A stretch of 64,000 nucleotides of DNA, taken from positions 1-64,000 of the forward strand of contig CAJNOJ010000251.1 in assembly GCA_905250025.1 (NCBI GenBank), written 5' to 3'. Under the pieces are notes generated by a model, which was not told the origin of the DNA, did no database searches, and saw only the letters and a program-made list of their open reading frames with translations. Shown here piece after piece: positions 34,101 through 45,040 of this stretch. The stretch comes from Adineta ricciae. Lineage: Eukaryota > Rotifera > Eurotatoria > Adinetida > Adinetidae. Within the stretch, counting starts at the first letter, position 1. Each line of letters opens with the position of its first letter. Position numbers and translations under genes: made by a program.

Positions 34101-36218
34101 TTATAGTGAAAAAAATGTGAAAATGATGCAGATTAAGAGGAGGGATAGTGTGATTTGGATCGATGTGGAGATCGAGCGACAATCGACGTTGGCACAATCG
34201 TCGAATTTCACTTCGAAACGATTGTCTTCTTCAACACCTTTGATACCTAAATAAACATATTCAACATCTTCTTCGTCTTCCGGTTTATCGATCACCAAGG
34301 AGATTTCTTCTCCTTCATCGACTGCTCGATCGTATTTCGGAAGGAATTTCGATGACGAAGTGGAAGGCAAGGATGAAAATGTTGATGTTGACGTTGTTGT
34401 GACGTAATTACCGAAATCGATTGGATCTTTGGGATTTTTACTTGTAAATGAAAAGAATACCTTCACTTTTCCATTGAATAACTTCACGATGATCTTGATT
34501 TTGTTTCCGACAATGATAATTTTGATTTTCAAAAATTTGTATTTATCTTTTCCACATTCGCCCGTCACGGTCGTATTTTCTGCGATAGGTGCTGGCTCGG
34601 AGCAAGTCTTCGCAGTGAATTGATTTAGTTTCTGATCGAGTGCCGCGTAATTTGTAATTGGGAAATAATTTTCACTCGCTGGTTCAGTACAAATGGCGTT
34701 TAATTCTACCAGATCGAGTTTATTTCCAACACCAACACTAACGATGTGAATGCCATTGGCTTTCAAAACTTTTGCTGCCGCAATCGTTGCCTTTCGATCA
34801 GCACTTTCTCCATCGGTTATGACGAAAATCACAGGTGCTGCACCATCTTCGGGCAATCGTAAACCATTTTTATACGAAAAAACCCTGGCTGCTTGTTTCA
34901 ATGCACCGGCAGTGTCTGTTCCTTTACCGAAGTAAGTCGCCTTATCAATTTTCTTCAATTTCTGGCTTAGTTTATAATCGGTAGTTAACCAAGTTAAAAT
35001 TTCGATTTCGCCCGAATAATTGATTACACCAACGTGAGTCTTGTTTTCTCCAACGTTGGCTCGTTGAAGCAAATCTTTGGTGAATTTCAATTGCAATTCA
35101 TAATTCTTTGATCCCACACTTCCACTAGCATCCAAAACAAATCCTAAGTCCATTTTCAACTCCTGACTGCATGTGTCTAAACAGCATCGAACATGCGGGG
35201 GACTATTTGGGCATTGCGGACCGATTCCACCACTACATCCGCAATATTCACCAGCATCTTCCAAACCTTGAATACAATCAGGTGAACAAGTACCAGTATG
35301 AGTGGAATTGAATTGACAAGCACCACCTTGACCGGGATATAAATCACCACCGCAGCCCAAATGACGAAGGAATTTCGAATAAAGTTTTGTTGCCGTGGCA
35401 AGATTTTCGATGCTGCCGGTTAGTCGATACCTATTTGGAGGAGAAAGAAGAACATCGAGATTGATTTGTTTAGGAAACTTACCAAAGCGTGGAGAAGCCG
35501 TAAAATGTACCATCAGCATGTTCTGTCAATGGCGGACCTGAAAGGAAACAGAACTTTTTCGATAAATCATTCAATAGGACCGTTTACCGTTGAGTAAATC
35601 TGGTTTTTTCCACAGTGCAGCAGCGATTTCAATAGCATTATCAACAAACGCAGCTAATTGTGGATTAGCCATAATTGTTTGATATTTGGGAAGTGTTGTT
35701 TGTACTCGTTGGTACATAGTTCGACCTCGAAGACCAAAGAAACCTCGTCGACGAAAGAGAGATCCATCACCAGCTTGTGTATTTCCATATTTTCCATCAT
35801 CATCGGTAAATTCCGATGAGTGACCTTGTGCTTCGTCTTTTTGAAAATTATCGGTCATCGTTGCCGCGATGGCTAAGAAAGCCGCTTTTGCTTGACAATT
35901 AGTACAAATTCCGGCAGAATTGATTGCATAACTCAATATTTTTTGAAGAAATATCGCCCGTTCCGTTTTATACAATGGAACAAAATCACTTTCAGTAAGA
36001 CAAACACTTGGTGATGGTTTCGTAGCGAGTTTTACACAACATCCACCTCCCTCGCATCCACCTGCAGCCAATAAACTCCCTTGACAGTTTTTATGCGACT
36101 GACATTCACCGCTAATCGATTCATTGTAACTTCCAACACATCGTTGAGCCTGAGTTGTCGAGAGAAAAACCAGTCCGAAGATGAGAAGAAACTTCTTCAT
36201 CGTGAAGATATGAAACAA
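34101..36218 (-). CDS. Chitinase-like (GH19-type) / von Willebrand A fusion protein
   Basis: Exons 35588-36218, 35483-35537 and 34101-35430; 2016 nt, 671 residues (653 or so if the second Met at 36200, which gives a cleaner signal peptide, is used). After the signal peptide and a Cys-rich knob, residues 75-230 resemble the GH19/lysozyme fold (GDGSLFRRRGFFGLRGRTMYQRV, compare the family's GRGxxQLxGRxNY). The usual catalytic HET region appears replaced (AIAATMTDNF). A Cys-rich linker leads to a vWA domain (about 320-500) with an intact MIDAS: DASGSVG, the Thr of GTDTAG, and ITDGES. A Ser/Thr linker and a hydrophobic C-terminus (membrane or GPI anchor) follow. Probably a surface or secreted binder of chitin-like glycans; role unproven. 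Confidence 0.8.
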
Positions 36219-36605
36219 GATGTTGCAAAGATATCACTTTTATACAGCGGAGTTTTATTGTTTGTGCAAAGGTTGTTTCAATATTGATCCAGCCTACATC
36301 GTTATTATTAACGCCACCCACAACTACTCAACTTACCAATGACAGTCATTTAACGAATTTTTACGGTTCGAAAAGATTTCTCAGATCAGCAAATATTGAC
36401 AGTCTTTGAAGATCATTGTATTCGATTCGAGACGAGCATTATACTGACCGATTTGTATCTTGGAAAAAAGACTTTTATCAAAGTATTTTGCACATGATAC
36501 TAAAAAGTACATATTAAACAAAGATAACCTTCGACCAGGTTGGTAACTTAGTCGATTGTTATCTCAGCATGACATGAATGAAACAAACGCCTTTGTTTTT
36601 ATCTT
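36219..36605. other. Spacer between vWA and F-box genes
   Basis: Shared promoter/3' flank; repeated with high identity in the second copy (40446-40833). No gene seen. Confidence 0.4.
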
Positions 36606-38291
36606 TTAACGAATCCATAAACGAATATGTGATGTTTGATTCGCATCTCGATCGACTGAACATGTAGAAGGTAAATGTCGATGGAACCAATGGAGAAATC
36701 CATCGTCAAACGGATCATCTTTGCATTGGAAAGTCAACGAGTGAAGATTCGGAAGAGATTTTGCTAAATAAATCACATCCGTTCGACTTTCGACGGGTAT
36801 TAGAAGTGATTTGCATTGAGATCCAAGAGAAGAATGACGTAAAGTTGAGCATTGTTGTTTTGTAAAATAGTTTTTGTAAACATTTTTGGTTAAAAAATCT
36901 AATCGACGAACCGATTGACTTGTTAATTTCGATACAATTTCCATATCAGAACATTTACCGAAACAGATCGATTGAAGTCGAGATGATCGATCGAGTAACA
37001 CTTGGAATGGAATGTAAATCGATCGTTCAACAAATGTAATTTCCAACGATATCAATCGATCAAACCATGGAAGTGACAACCAAAACTGATTTCCTAATGG
37101 AAGATTCAACTTTAAATGATCAACATTTCTAAAATCATCAAGTTTCTCGTTAAGATTGATCACTGTAAGATTATTCACACAATGAAATGATTGATAATTG
37201 ATATTCTGAGGAGAAGTTGACTTTGACCAATATTTGTTTGTTAAAAGATATTCATCGAATGTGTACGGAATTGTGTATAAAGTAGCTAATTGACTGATTC
37301 CGAAGTTGAACCAATCACATTGAACGAACCATTGTTTATCTTCAATCCAGAATTGTGTTTGAAAAGATTTGATCAATTCTTCTAATTGTTCTTCGATATG
37401 TTTTGGATGAGGAAATTTCATTTCCATTTTTAATTGAAAATCTTCTAATTTTGGTAAACAATTACGAATAATCTTTTTCCAATCATTTCCAGTTAAATAT
37501 AAACGAAAGGTTTGAATGACCATTCGTTTTAAAAATGGGAAATTTTGAAATAAAATGTACATGAAATCAAATGATTTTCGAAAGGAAATTTTGAGTAAAG
37601 TGATGGTTGATGGTTTCTCCAAATGAATTCGATCGGTTTCCAATCGTTGAATTAAACTTACATTCAATTGTCGAAGCGATGGCGTACATTGAAATAAATG
37701 CGTCAATACATTCAGATCAACTTGAAAATTCTCCAACGAAAGATTTTCCAAAGTCGAATTTCTCGTTTCATTTATCAATTTCAAATCGTATGGAAATCGA
37801 TGATCGATTCGACACGAAATTAACTTTTTCAGATTCCAAATATTTTCAATTAAATCAACAAACATCTTCTGATCTTTAAAATCACATTTGAACAAACATA
37901 ATCGTCGTAAATTTGTTAACCGTCGACATTCGAACAGAAGTTCATTGACCAACGAAAGGCAATTCACCGAATCAATGCATAACGATTGTAAACGAACAAA
38001 TTCAAATCGATACGAATAGAATCGATTGAATAAATTCGGTGTTTGATCATCATTTGACAAAAATAACGATTTAACACGATGACTAATCGATGGAAAATGT
38101 TCTTTACAAATCAAATCAAACTCACGTTTGGAGATCGATCGAAAATCGAAATGATAAACTCGAGAATGAATGGCCAATAGTCGATTCAATCGACAATTCA
38201 AACCATAGAAAGCACAATATAGTTGAACATCATGAAGATATTGAAAAATTTCAAGTAAAACTTCATTTGGCAGCCATTCGAATTGTAACAT
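36606..38291 (-). CDS. F-box protein with leucine-rich-like repeats
   Basis: A single exon of 561 residues from ATG 38291. Residues 4-45 are an F-box (LPNEVLLEIFQYL, then a CAF...LNCRLNRLL helix). The rest is an array of irregular 25-30-residue units rich in Leu, Cys and Asn (LTNLRRLCLFKCDF, LQSICFGKCSD, LPNLHSLTFQCKDD), resembling degenerate LRRs. F-box proteins are substrate receptors of SCF ubiquitin ligases. Bdelloids carry large families of this type. A truncated second copy is at 40834-41594. Confidence 0.8.
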   Translation of the reverse strand: MLQFEWLPNEVLLEIFQYLHDVQLYCAFYGLNCRLNRLLAIHSRVYHFDFRSISKREFDLICKEHFPSISHRVKSLFLSNDDQTPNLFNRFYSYRFEFVRLQSLCIDSVNCLSLVNELLFECRRLTNLRRLCLFKCDFKDQKMFVDLIENIWNLKKLISCRIDHRFPYDLKLINETRNSTLENLSLENFQVDLNVLTHLFQCTPSLRQLNVSLIQRLETDRIHLEKPSTITLLKISFRKSFDFMYILFQNFPFLKRMVIQTFRLYLTGNDWKKIIRNCLPKLEDFQLKMEMKFPHPKHIEEQLEELIKSFQTQFWIEDKQWFVQCDWFNFGISQLATLYTIPYTFDEYLLTNKYWSKSTSPQNINYQSFHCVNNLTVINLNEKLDDFRNVDHLKLNLPLGNQFWLSLPWFDRLISLEITFVERSIYIPFQVLLDRSSRLQSICFGKCSDMEIVSKLTSQSVRRLDFLTKNVYKNYFTKQQCSTLRHSSLGSQCKSLLIPVESRTDVIYLAKSLPNLHSLTFQCKDDPFDDGFLHWFHRHLPSTCSVDRDANQTSHIRLWIR

Positions 38292-38467
38292 TTCGTTCGA
38301 ATGTGAAAAGAAAAGAAAATTCGTTTTTCTTAGGTGACGTCGATTTTATTCATATGTAAAAAAGAAACTGTTTTGTTTTTCTTCGTCAACGATCGATTAG
38401 ATAAAGGTTAAAAGGGAATGAATAAACATGCTAATATGACTAAAAGGAGAGAAAAATGAGGTTTGAT

Positions 38468-41400
38468 TTATAATTTGTTGGTGGCGTTAAGATCATTAAA
38501 TGCTTCTTCAACACGTTTCTTCATTGAATTTTCAGCTTCGCGTAACCAAACACGAGGATCATAGAATTTCTTGTTTGGTTTGTCTTCGGCATCGAGAAGA
38601 CCTTGAAGACGATTTTCGTTTTTCTTGTAGAATTTCAAAATACCTTCCCAATAAGCATATTGAGTATCGGTATCGATATTCATTTTGACAACACCGTNTT
38701 CCATTGAATAACTTCACGATGATCTTGATTTTGTTTCCGACAATGATAATTTTGATTTTCAAAAATTTGTATTTATCTTTTCCACATTCGCCCGTCACGG
38801 TCGTATTTTCTGCGATAGGTGCTGGCTCGGAGCAAGTCTTCGCAGTGAATTGATTTAGTTTCTGATCGAGTGCCGCGTAATTTGTAATTGGGAAATAATT
38901 TTCATTCGCTGGTTCAGTACAAATGGCGTTTAATTCTACCAGATCGAGTTTATTTCCAACACCAACACTGACGATGTGAATGCCATTGTCTTTCAAAACT
39001 TTCGCCGCCGCAATCGTTGCCTTTCGATCAGCACTTTCTCCATCGGTTATGACAAAAATCACAGGTGCTGCACCATCTTCGGGCAATCGTAAACCATTTT
39101 TATACGAAAAAACCCTGGCCGCTTGTTTCAATGCGCCGGCAGTGTCTGTTCCTTTGCCGAAGTAAGTCGCTTTATCAATTTTCTTCAATTTCTGATTTAG
39201 TTTATAATCGGTAGTTAACCAAGTTAATATTTCGATTTCGCCCGAATAATTGATTACACCAACATGAGTCTTGTTTTCTCCAACGTTGGCTCGTTGAAGC
39301 AAATCTTTGGTAAATTTCAATTGCAATTGATAATTCGCTAGTCCTACACTTCCACTGGCATCCAAAACAAATCCTAAGTCCATTTTCAACTCCTGACTGC
39401 ATGTGTCTAAACAGCATCGAACATGTGGAGGACTATTTGGACATTGTGGACCGATTCCACCACTACATCCACAATATTCACCAGCATCTTCCAAACCTTG
39501 AATACAATCAGGTGAACATGTACCAAAATGAGTGGAATTGAATTGACAAGCAGCACCTTGACCGGGATATAAATCACCACCGCAGCCCAAATGACGGAGG
39601 AATTTCGAATAATGTTTTGTTGCCGTAGCAAGATTTTCGATGCTGCCGGTTAGTCGATACCTATTCGGAGAGGAAAGAAGAACATCGAGATTGATTCGTT
39701 TAGGAAACTTACCAAAGCGTGGAGAAGCCGTAAAATGTACCATCAGCATGTTCTGTCAATGGTGGACCTGAAAGGAAAGAGAGTTTTTTCGATAAATCAT
39801 TCAATAGAATCGTTTACCGTTGAGTAAATCTGGTTTTTTCCACAATGTAGCAGCGATTTCAATAGCATTATCAACAAACGCAGCTAATTGTGGATTAGTC
39901 ATTGTTTGATATTTGGGAAGTGTTGTTTGTACTCGTTGATACATAGTTCGACCTCGAAGACCAAAGAAACCTCGTCGACGAAAGAGAGATCCATCACCAG
40001 CTTGTGTATTCCCATATTTTCCATCATCATCGGTAAATTCCGATGAGTGACCTTGTGCTTCGTCTTTTTGAAAATTATCGGTCATCGTTGCCGCGATGGC
40101 TAAGAAAGCCGCTTTTGCTTGACAATTAGTACAAATGCCAGCAGAATTGATTCCATAACTCAATATTTTTTGAAGAAATATCGCCCGTTCTGTTTTATAC
40201 AATGGAACAAAATTATTTTCAGTAAGACAAACACTTGCTGATGGTTTCGTAGCGAGTTTGACACAACATCCACCTCCCTCGCATCCACCTGCAGCCAATA
40301 AACTCCCTTGACAATTTTTATACAACTGACATTCACCATTAATCGATTCATTGTAACTTCCAACACATCGTTGAGCCTCAGTTGTCGAGAGAAAAACCAG
40401 TCCGAAGATGAGAAGAAACTTCTTCATCGTGAAGATATGAAACAAGATGTTGCAAAGATATCTCTTTTATATACTGGAGTTTTATTGTTTGTGCAAAGGT
40501 TGTTTCAATATTGATCCAGCCTACATCGTTATTATTAACGCCACCCACAACTACTCGACTTACCGATGACAGTCATTTAACCAATTTTTATGATTCGAAA
40601 AGATTTCTCAGATTAGCAAATATTGACAGTCTTTGAAGATCATTGTATTCGATTTGAGACGAGCATTACACTGACAGATTGGATTTTGGAAAAAAAAGGC
40701 TTTTATCAAAGTATTTTGCACATGATACTAAAAAGTACATGTTAAACAAAGATAACCTTCGACCAGGTTGGTAACTTAGTCGATTGTTATCTCAACATGA
40801 CATGAATGAAACAAATGCCTTTGTTTTTATCTTTTAACGAATCCATAAACGAATATGTGATGTTTGATTCGCATCTCGATCGATTGAACATGTAGAAGGT
40901 AAATGTCGATGAAACCAATGGAGAAATCCGTCGTCAAACGGATCATCTTTGCATTGGAAAGTCAACGAGTGAAGATTCGGAAGAGATTTCACTAGATAAA
41001 TCACATCCGTTCGACTTTCGACGGGAATTAGAAGTGATTTGCATTGAGATCCAAGTGAGGAATGACGTAAAGTTGAGCATTGTTGTTTTGTAAAATATTT
41101 TTTGTAAACATTTTTAGTTAAAAAATCTAATCGACGAACCGATTGACTTGTTAATTTCGATACAAATTCCATATCAGAACATTTACTGAAACAGATCGAT
41201 TGAAGTCGAGATGATCGATCGAGTAAAATTTGGAATGAAATGTAAATCGATCGTTCAATAAATGTAATTTCTAACGATATTAATCGATCAAACGATGGAA
41301 ATGACAACCAAAACTGATTTCCTAATGGAAGATTCAACTTTAAATGAGTAACATTTCTAAAATCATCAAGTTTCTCATTAAGATTTATGACTGTAAGATG

Positions 41401-42203
41401 ATTTACACAATGAAATGATTGATAATTGATATTCTGAGGAGAAGTTGACTTTGACCAATATTTGTTTGTTAAAAGATATTCATCGAATGTGTACGGAATT
41501 GTGTATAAAGTAGCTAATTGACTGATTCCGAAGTTGAACCAATCACATTGAACGAACCATTGTTTATCTTCAATCCAGAATTGTGTTTGAAAAGNNNCAG
41601 ATCTTCATCGGAGCCATACGAGTTAAATATTTCTTACAAGCAGCAATGTTATTCTCTTTGGTTTCTTCGGAGAAATCGAGCATATGAGAGCTGAACAACG
41701 GTTCACCATGTTCTTTGAAATAAGCTTCATCGGCTTCGAGCATACCAACAAACCTAAAATATCAATCAAAATACATTACTTTTCATACTGAAAATTCTTT
41801 ACCATGGTTCTAATTTCTTCGCACAATGATCACTATGTAAAACGACGGGTACACCATAATGTTTCGCAACAGTACGAGCATGATGTGCAGCAGCAATTGC
41901 GCCTAGGATACTCGCAGCTTGTCCATCATTGTTTAAACCTTTACCAGCAAAGAATTGCGCACCACCTTGAGAAATTTGAATGATAACTGGCGATTTAGCA
42001 TCGCGAGCGGCTTCAAGAACAGCGTTGATTGCTGACGATGACGTGACATTAATAGCTGGAATAGCAAATTGATGCTCTCGAGCATAAGTAAATAATTTCA
42101 ACACATTATCACCGGTCAAAACACCTGTAAATAAATCTAAAAAGTTCTTTTCTTTACAGAGAGGTTTTACTTTACCTGTTGGAACTATATCAAGTACACC
42201 CAT
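38468..42203 (-). CDS. Class II fructose-bisphosphate aldolase, interrupted in the assembly
   Basis: 5' exons 42176-42203, 41803-42124 and 41753 down to the NNN at 41597 give the N-terminal half (FAIPAINVTSSSAINAVLEAARDAKSP, then VVLHSDHCAKK with the Zn-binding His, LFSSHMLDFSEE). The C-terminal end lies at 38697-38468 (VVKMNIDTDTQYAYWEGIL, NKKFYDPRVWLREAE). The middle, including the GCTGGEEDG region, is absent; in its place is a 2.9-kb copy of the neighbouring genes bounded by N (38698) and NNN (41595-41597). The gene is therefore probably intact in the animal and broken only in the assembly. Class II (metal-dependent) aldolase is the fungal/bacterial type, splitting fructose-1,6-bisphosphate in glycolysis. 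Confidence 0.85.
38698..38698. other. Single-N assembly join
   Basis: One N between the aldolase C-terminal exon (left) and the truncated vWA gene copy (right). Confidence 0.9.
38699..40445 (-). CDS. Chitinase-like/vWA fusion protein, second copy (3'-truncated by N)
   Basis: Exons 39818-40445, 39713-39767 and 38699-39660 repeat the structure of the gene at 34101-36218. The exon-1 region has one codon fewer (MTNPQL for IMANPQL), with scattered substitutions (for example SVGLANYQLQL for SVGSKNYELQL). MIDAS residues are conserved. It ends at the N at 38698 within the region after the vWA domain, so the linker and membrane tail are not shown. Function as for copy 1. The frame is intact, so both copies look alive. 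Confidence 0.8.
40834..41594 (-). CDS. F-box/LRR-like protein, second copy (5'-truncated by N)
   Basis: Frame open from the NNN at 41595 down to the stop at 40834, matching about the last 250 residues of the F-box protein at 36606-38291 with few changes (LVKSLPNLHSL for LAKSLPNLHSL). The F-box itself is not included. No internal stop seen, so truncation is by the assembly join rather than by decay. Confidence 0.75.
41595..41597. other. NNN assembly join
   Basis: Three Ns between the truncated F-box copy and exon 3 of the aldolase. Confidence 0.95.
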
Positions 42204-43040
42204 GTTAAGATGATCTCGTCGAAAACAAGCAAGTCAATAGAAATCTGTAAAGAGAAAAACTATAGCCGAAGTTAGTTGCATGCGACGCCGAGGCGATATG
42301 TACCGAATAGGCGAAAGGAAAAAAAAATTGTTGTTTGCAGATCGAGAAAAAAGGAAAAAAGACGCGCTTTTCTGCCTAGACGATAAGAACGAAAGAAGAA
42401 AAAGCTAAAAGCGCCCGATGAGATGGGGCAATACTTTTCTTTTCTCTCTTTTTCCTTCATTCTCTCGACTTGTAATACACAGATATGAAAGGAGAATGCC
42501 TAGTGCAAAGATTCCTTGTACGAAGAGTACAATTGACTATTTTTGAAATAATTCAGTAGAAATTAATGATTTGTCGATGTAAAAAAAGAAGAATTTACTC
42601 CCAACTGAACTAAAATCATTTGACTTTTCAAATAAAAATATACTCAATTGAAAATCTCTTTGAGCAAATTTTTCACTCAATGCAATTTTCTTCGCGAATG
42701 ATATGTGGAACACAAATTGGATGAAAAAATCAGTTCTCGATCGAGAAAATGGACGCGTTGACTGTGAAGTACACACATAGAATCGTGTGATTATGTCAAG
42801 AATATCCGACATGGCCTCAATACGAGAATTCGGGAAAAAGTCTAATCCAATTCAGATATTACTCAATAATACTTATTGAACATCTTTCTGAAGAACTCCT
42901 TTAATCTAAAAATACATTTTCAGATTAATTAAAGATATTCATCAGATCTTTGACGTCATAATTCCATCCTTTTTTTTGTGTATTTTGGGTATTTCATATC
43001 AGCTCGATGAGATTTATTCATAAACTTTTCAGTTACAGAG
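42204..43040. other. Intergenic between divergent aldolase and receptor
   Basis: Contains the aldolase 5' region and the upstream region of the receptor. Just before the receptor ATG is cttttcagttacagag, two acceptor-like sites that could receive a spliced leader. No gene seen. Confidence 0.4.
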
Positions 43041-44012
43041 ATGTCAACATTATCTGAAGATTTGAGTACTCTAACGACCACGTTGAGTTTAGTCCTTGGT
43101 GTTACTTCGATTCTATTAGGAACCATTGGTGGATTTCTAAATATTATTGCGTTCTCTCGACCAAATTTACGTAAAACTTCATGTGGAATTTATTTCTTAG
43201 TTGCATCAATTGCGAGTATTGCTTTAGTTCTTACCGGTCAGATTTCTCGTCTGGCGACATTATCTTCAACTTCGAAATTGTTAACAACATTTTGGTTTTG
43301 TAAATTACGAATTTATCTCACAAATGTCTTTGGATTGTTAGCCCGTGGATTGATCGTTCTTGCTTCATTTGATCGATTTCTCTTCTGTTCATTGAATGTT
43401 CATACACGAGCTTGGTGTCATTCGAAAATCGCCATTCGAATCGTCATTATTCTCACAATCATCTCTTTGATTTTACCAGTTCATATTTTGATTTACTATG
43501 AACTTCGTTTATCATCTCGTTCATGTCGTTCAGATGTTTCTTGGGTTGGTACATACGATCTTTCCTATCAATATATCTTTGTTGTTATCTTACCGAGTTA
43601 TTTTATGTTTCTCTTTTCGTTTTTATTGATTCGAAATCTTCATAATCAACGAACTCGTCTCGCTCGAAAATTTCAAACACGTGATAAACAGTTAATCTTT
43701 ATATTATTATCACAAATTGTATTCTATACAATCATTCATATTCCATTACCAATCAACATGACATACAATCGATTGACATTGAATTTAGAGAAATCTCGTG
43801 ATCGAATTGCCATTGAGAATTTCCTTTCGTTTTTAATCAATTCAGAATTGATTTATATTTATTTTTCAACGACATTTTTTCTTCATACGATCGTTTCACC
43901 AACATTTCGAAAAGAATTTGTCCAAATCTGGAGAAAATCAAATTCAATTATCCCAAATGTCGTAACAGCAGCAAAAGCTCGACAAAGAGTTCAGATCACG
44001 ACCATCTGCTGA
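43041..44012 (+). CDS. Rhodopsin-like GPCR, orphan
   Basis: A single-exon receptor of 323 residues. Seven helices can be drawn; helix 1 has GGFLNIIAF, helix 3 ends in FDRFLFCS (DRF in place of DRY), the third loop is basic (NLHNQRTRLARKFQTRDKQ), helix 6 has IPLPINM, and the C-terminus is basic. The middle (conserved NPxxY) is not recognisable in helix 7, as in its relatives here. Intact. Overall layout is like the receptor at 4098-5117 (similar FGLL/RNLHN loop entry), so same subfamily. Ligand unknown. Confidence 0.85.
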   Translation: MSTLSEDLSTLTTTLSLVLGVTSILLGTIGGFLNIIAFSRPNLRKTSCGIYFLVASIASIALVLTGQISRLATLSSTSKLLTTFWFCKLRIYLTNVFGLLARGLIVLASFDRFLFCSLNVHTRAWCHSKIAIRIVIILTIISLILPVHILIYYELRLSSRSCRSDVSWVGTYDLSYQYIFVVILPSYFMFLFSFLLIRNLHNQRTRLARKFQTRDKQLIFILLSQIVFYTIIHIPLPINMTYNRLTLNLEKSRDRIAIENFLSFLINSELIYIYFSTTFFLHTIVSPTFRKEFVQIWRKSNSIIPNVVTAAKARQRVQITTIC

Positions 44013-45025
44013 TTAAACATTAATTTGTTTTGAACTACTCATTTTCAATCTTCGTACATCTGTAGTTAAAAAACAAACCTACACATTTTGTTGTGCAAAT
44101 ATATTTATCTATAAATGTTACTTTAAAGATGCTTCATATACCGTCTGATTGCACATATTTTTATGTTTTATTCATATTCGATTAGCATAAAATTGTTTAG
44201 AAAACATGAATTCAATGAATTTTTAATAGAAGAAAAGCGCGAATTAAGCAAAACAGTTTTGTTTAGATAACGAAATGTTTTCCCCTAAAAAGTCACTTCA
44301 GCATTTGATGTAGATCAGTGGTGATAGACTGTATATTAATATGATCTATGTATATAAGAATATTGCTGGACTGTACATACTGATTTTGATAAAAGTTTTT
44401 ATTTTTCAATTGTTGCACAGATCGCATCGAATCAACTATTTTTGTTTTGATAATTCGAATTCATTAATATCATAATATACAATTCTCAGTATAATACATT
44501 TATTACGACTAACAATAGGAATCCATATTATATCTTTGTTTTCCTAATATAATATTTAGATTTCACAGTTTATTAGACAACTAACTGACATAATAGTTGA
44601 ATATTTATTTGAAAAAAGGAAGTATAAATATACTTTCATACTATGAATGAATGGCATAACTAACGAATATATATTTCTAAAAACGATCGTCTTTCACCTA
44701 CAAGAAAATGGTTATACGAAAAAAATATATTTGTATGAGATTTTTTGACTAAATTACATAAATGATTTTCGTTTGTTTTCTACTAAAAATCACTTCGTTA
44801 TTATCGTCGAAAAGCACGCGAGAAGAACAAACTTTGTCTACTCGCGATAAGAGAAAGTTTCTCATCGTCATGTCACTTTATTTCTTACCTTTCTAGGTTT
44901 CTTTTTTATGCAAGTTATATCGTACATAAGAGTTGTTTTTTTTAATTTTTCTTCTTCTCTTTTCTTCCTACCTGAAAAGAAAAAACGGAGTAACCGACTC
45001 ATTTGTCTATTTATCACTTTATCGT
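44013..45025. other. Intergenic, no gene seen
   Basis: 1 kb, strongly AT-rich; expected to hold the promoter of the operon at 45041. No recognisable element. Confidence 0.4.
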
Positions 45026-45032
45026 TATACAG
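45026..45032 (+). promoter_or_regulatory. Possible spliced-leader acceptor before operon gene 1
   Basis: A tatacag acceptor-like site eight bases before ATG 45041. Consistent with trans-splicing of the first cistron; weak by itself. Confidence 0.35.
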
Positions 45033-45040
45033 TAAAATAA

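Larger units (their letters stand above)
38699..41594 (-). repeat. 2.9-kb second copy of 34469-37366
   Basis: Direct repeat of 34469-37366 (2898 versus 2896 bp), a few percent diverged, containing the 5' two thirds of the vWA gene and the 3' half of the F-box gene. Both ends coincide exactly with Ns, and the block sits inside the aldolase gene. Best explained as a contig of the homologous (allelic or homeologous) copy placed in a scaffold gap. Confidence 0.9.
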
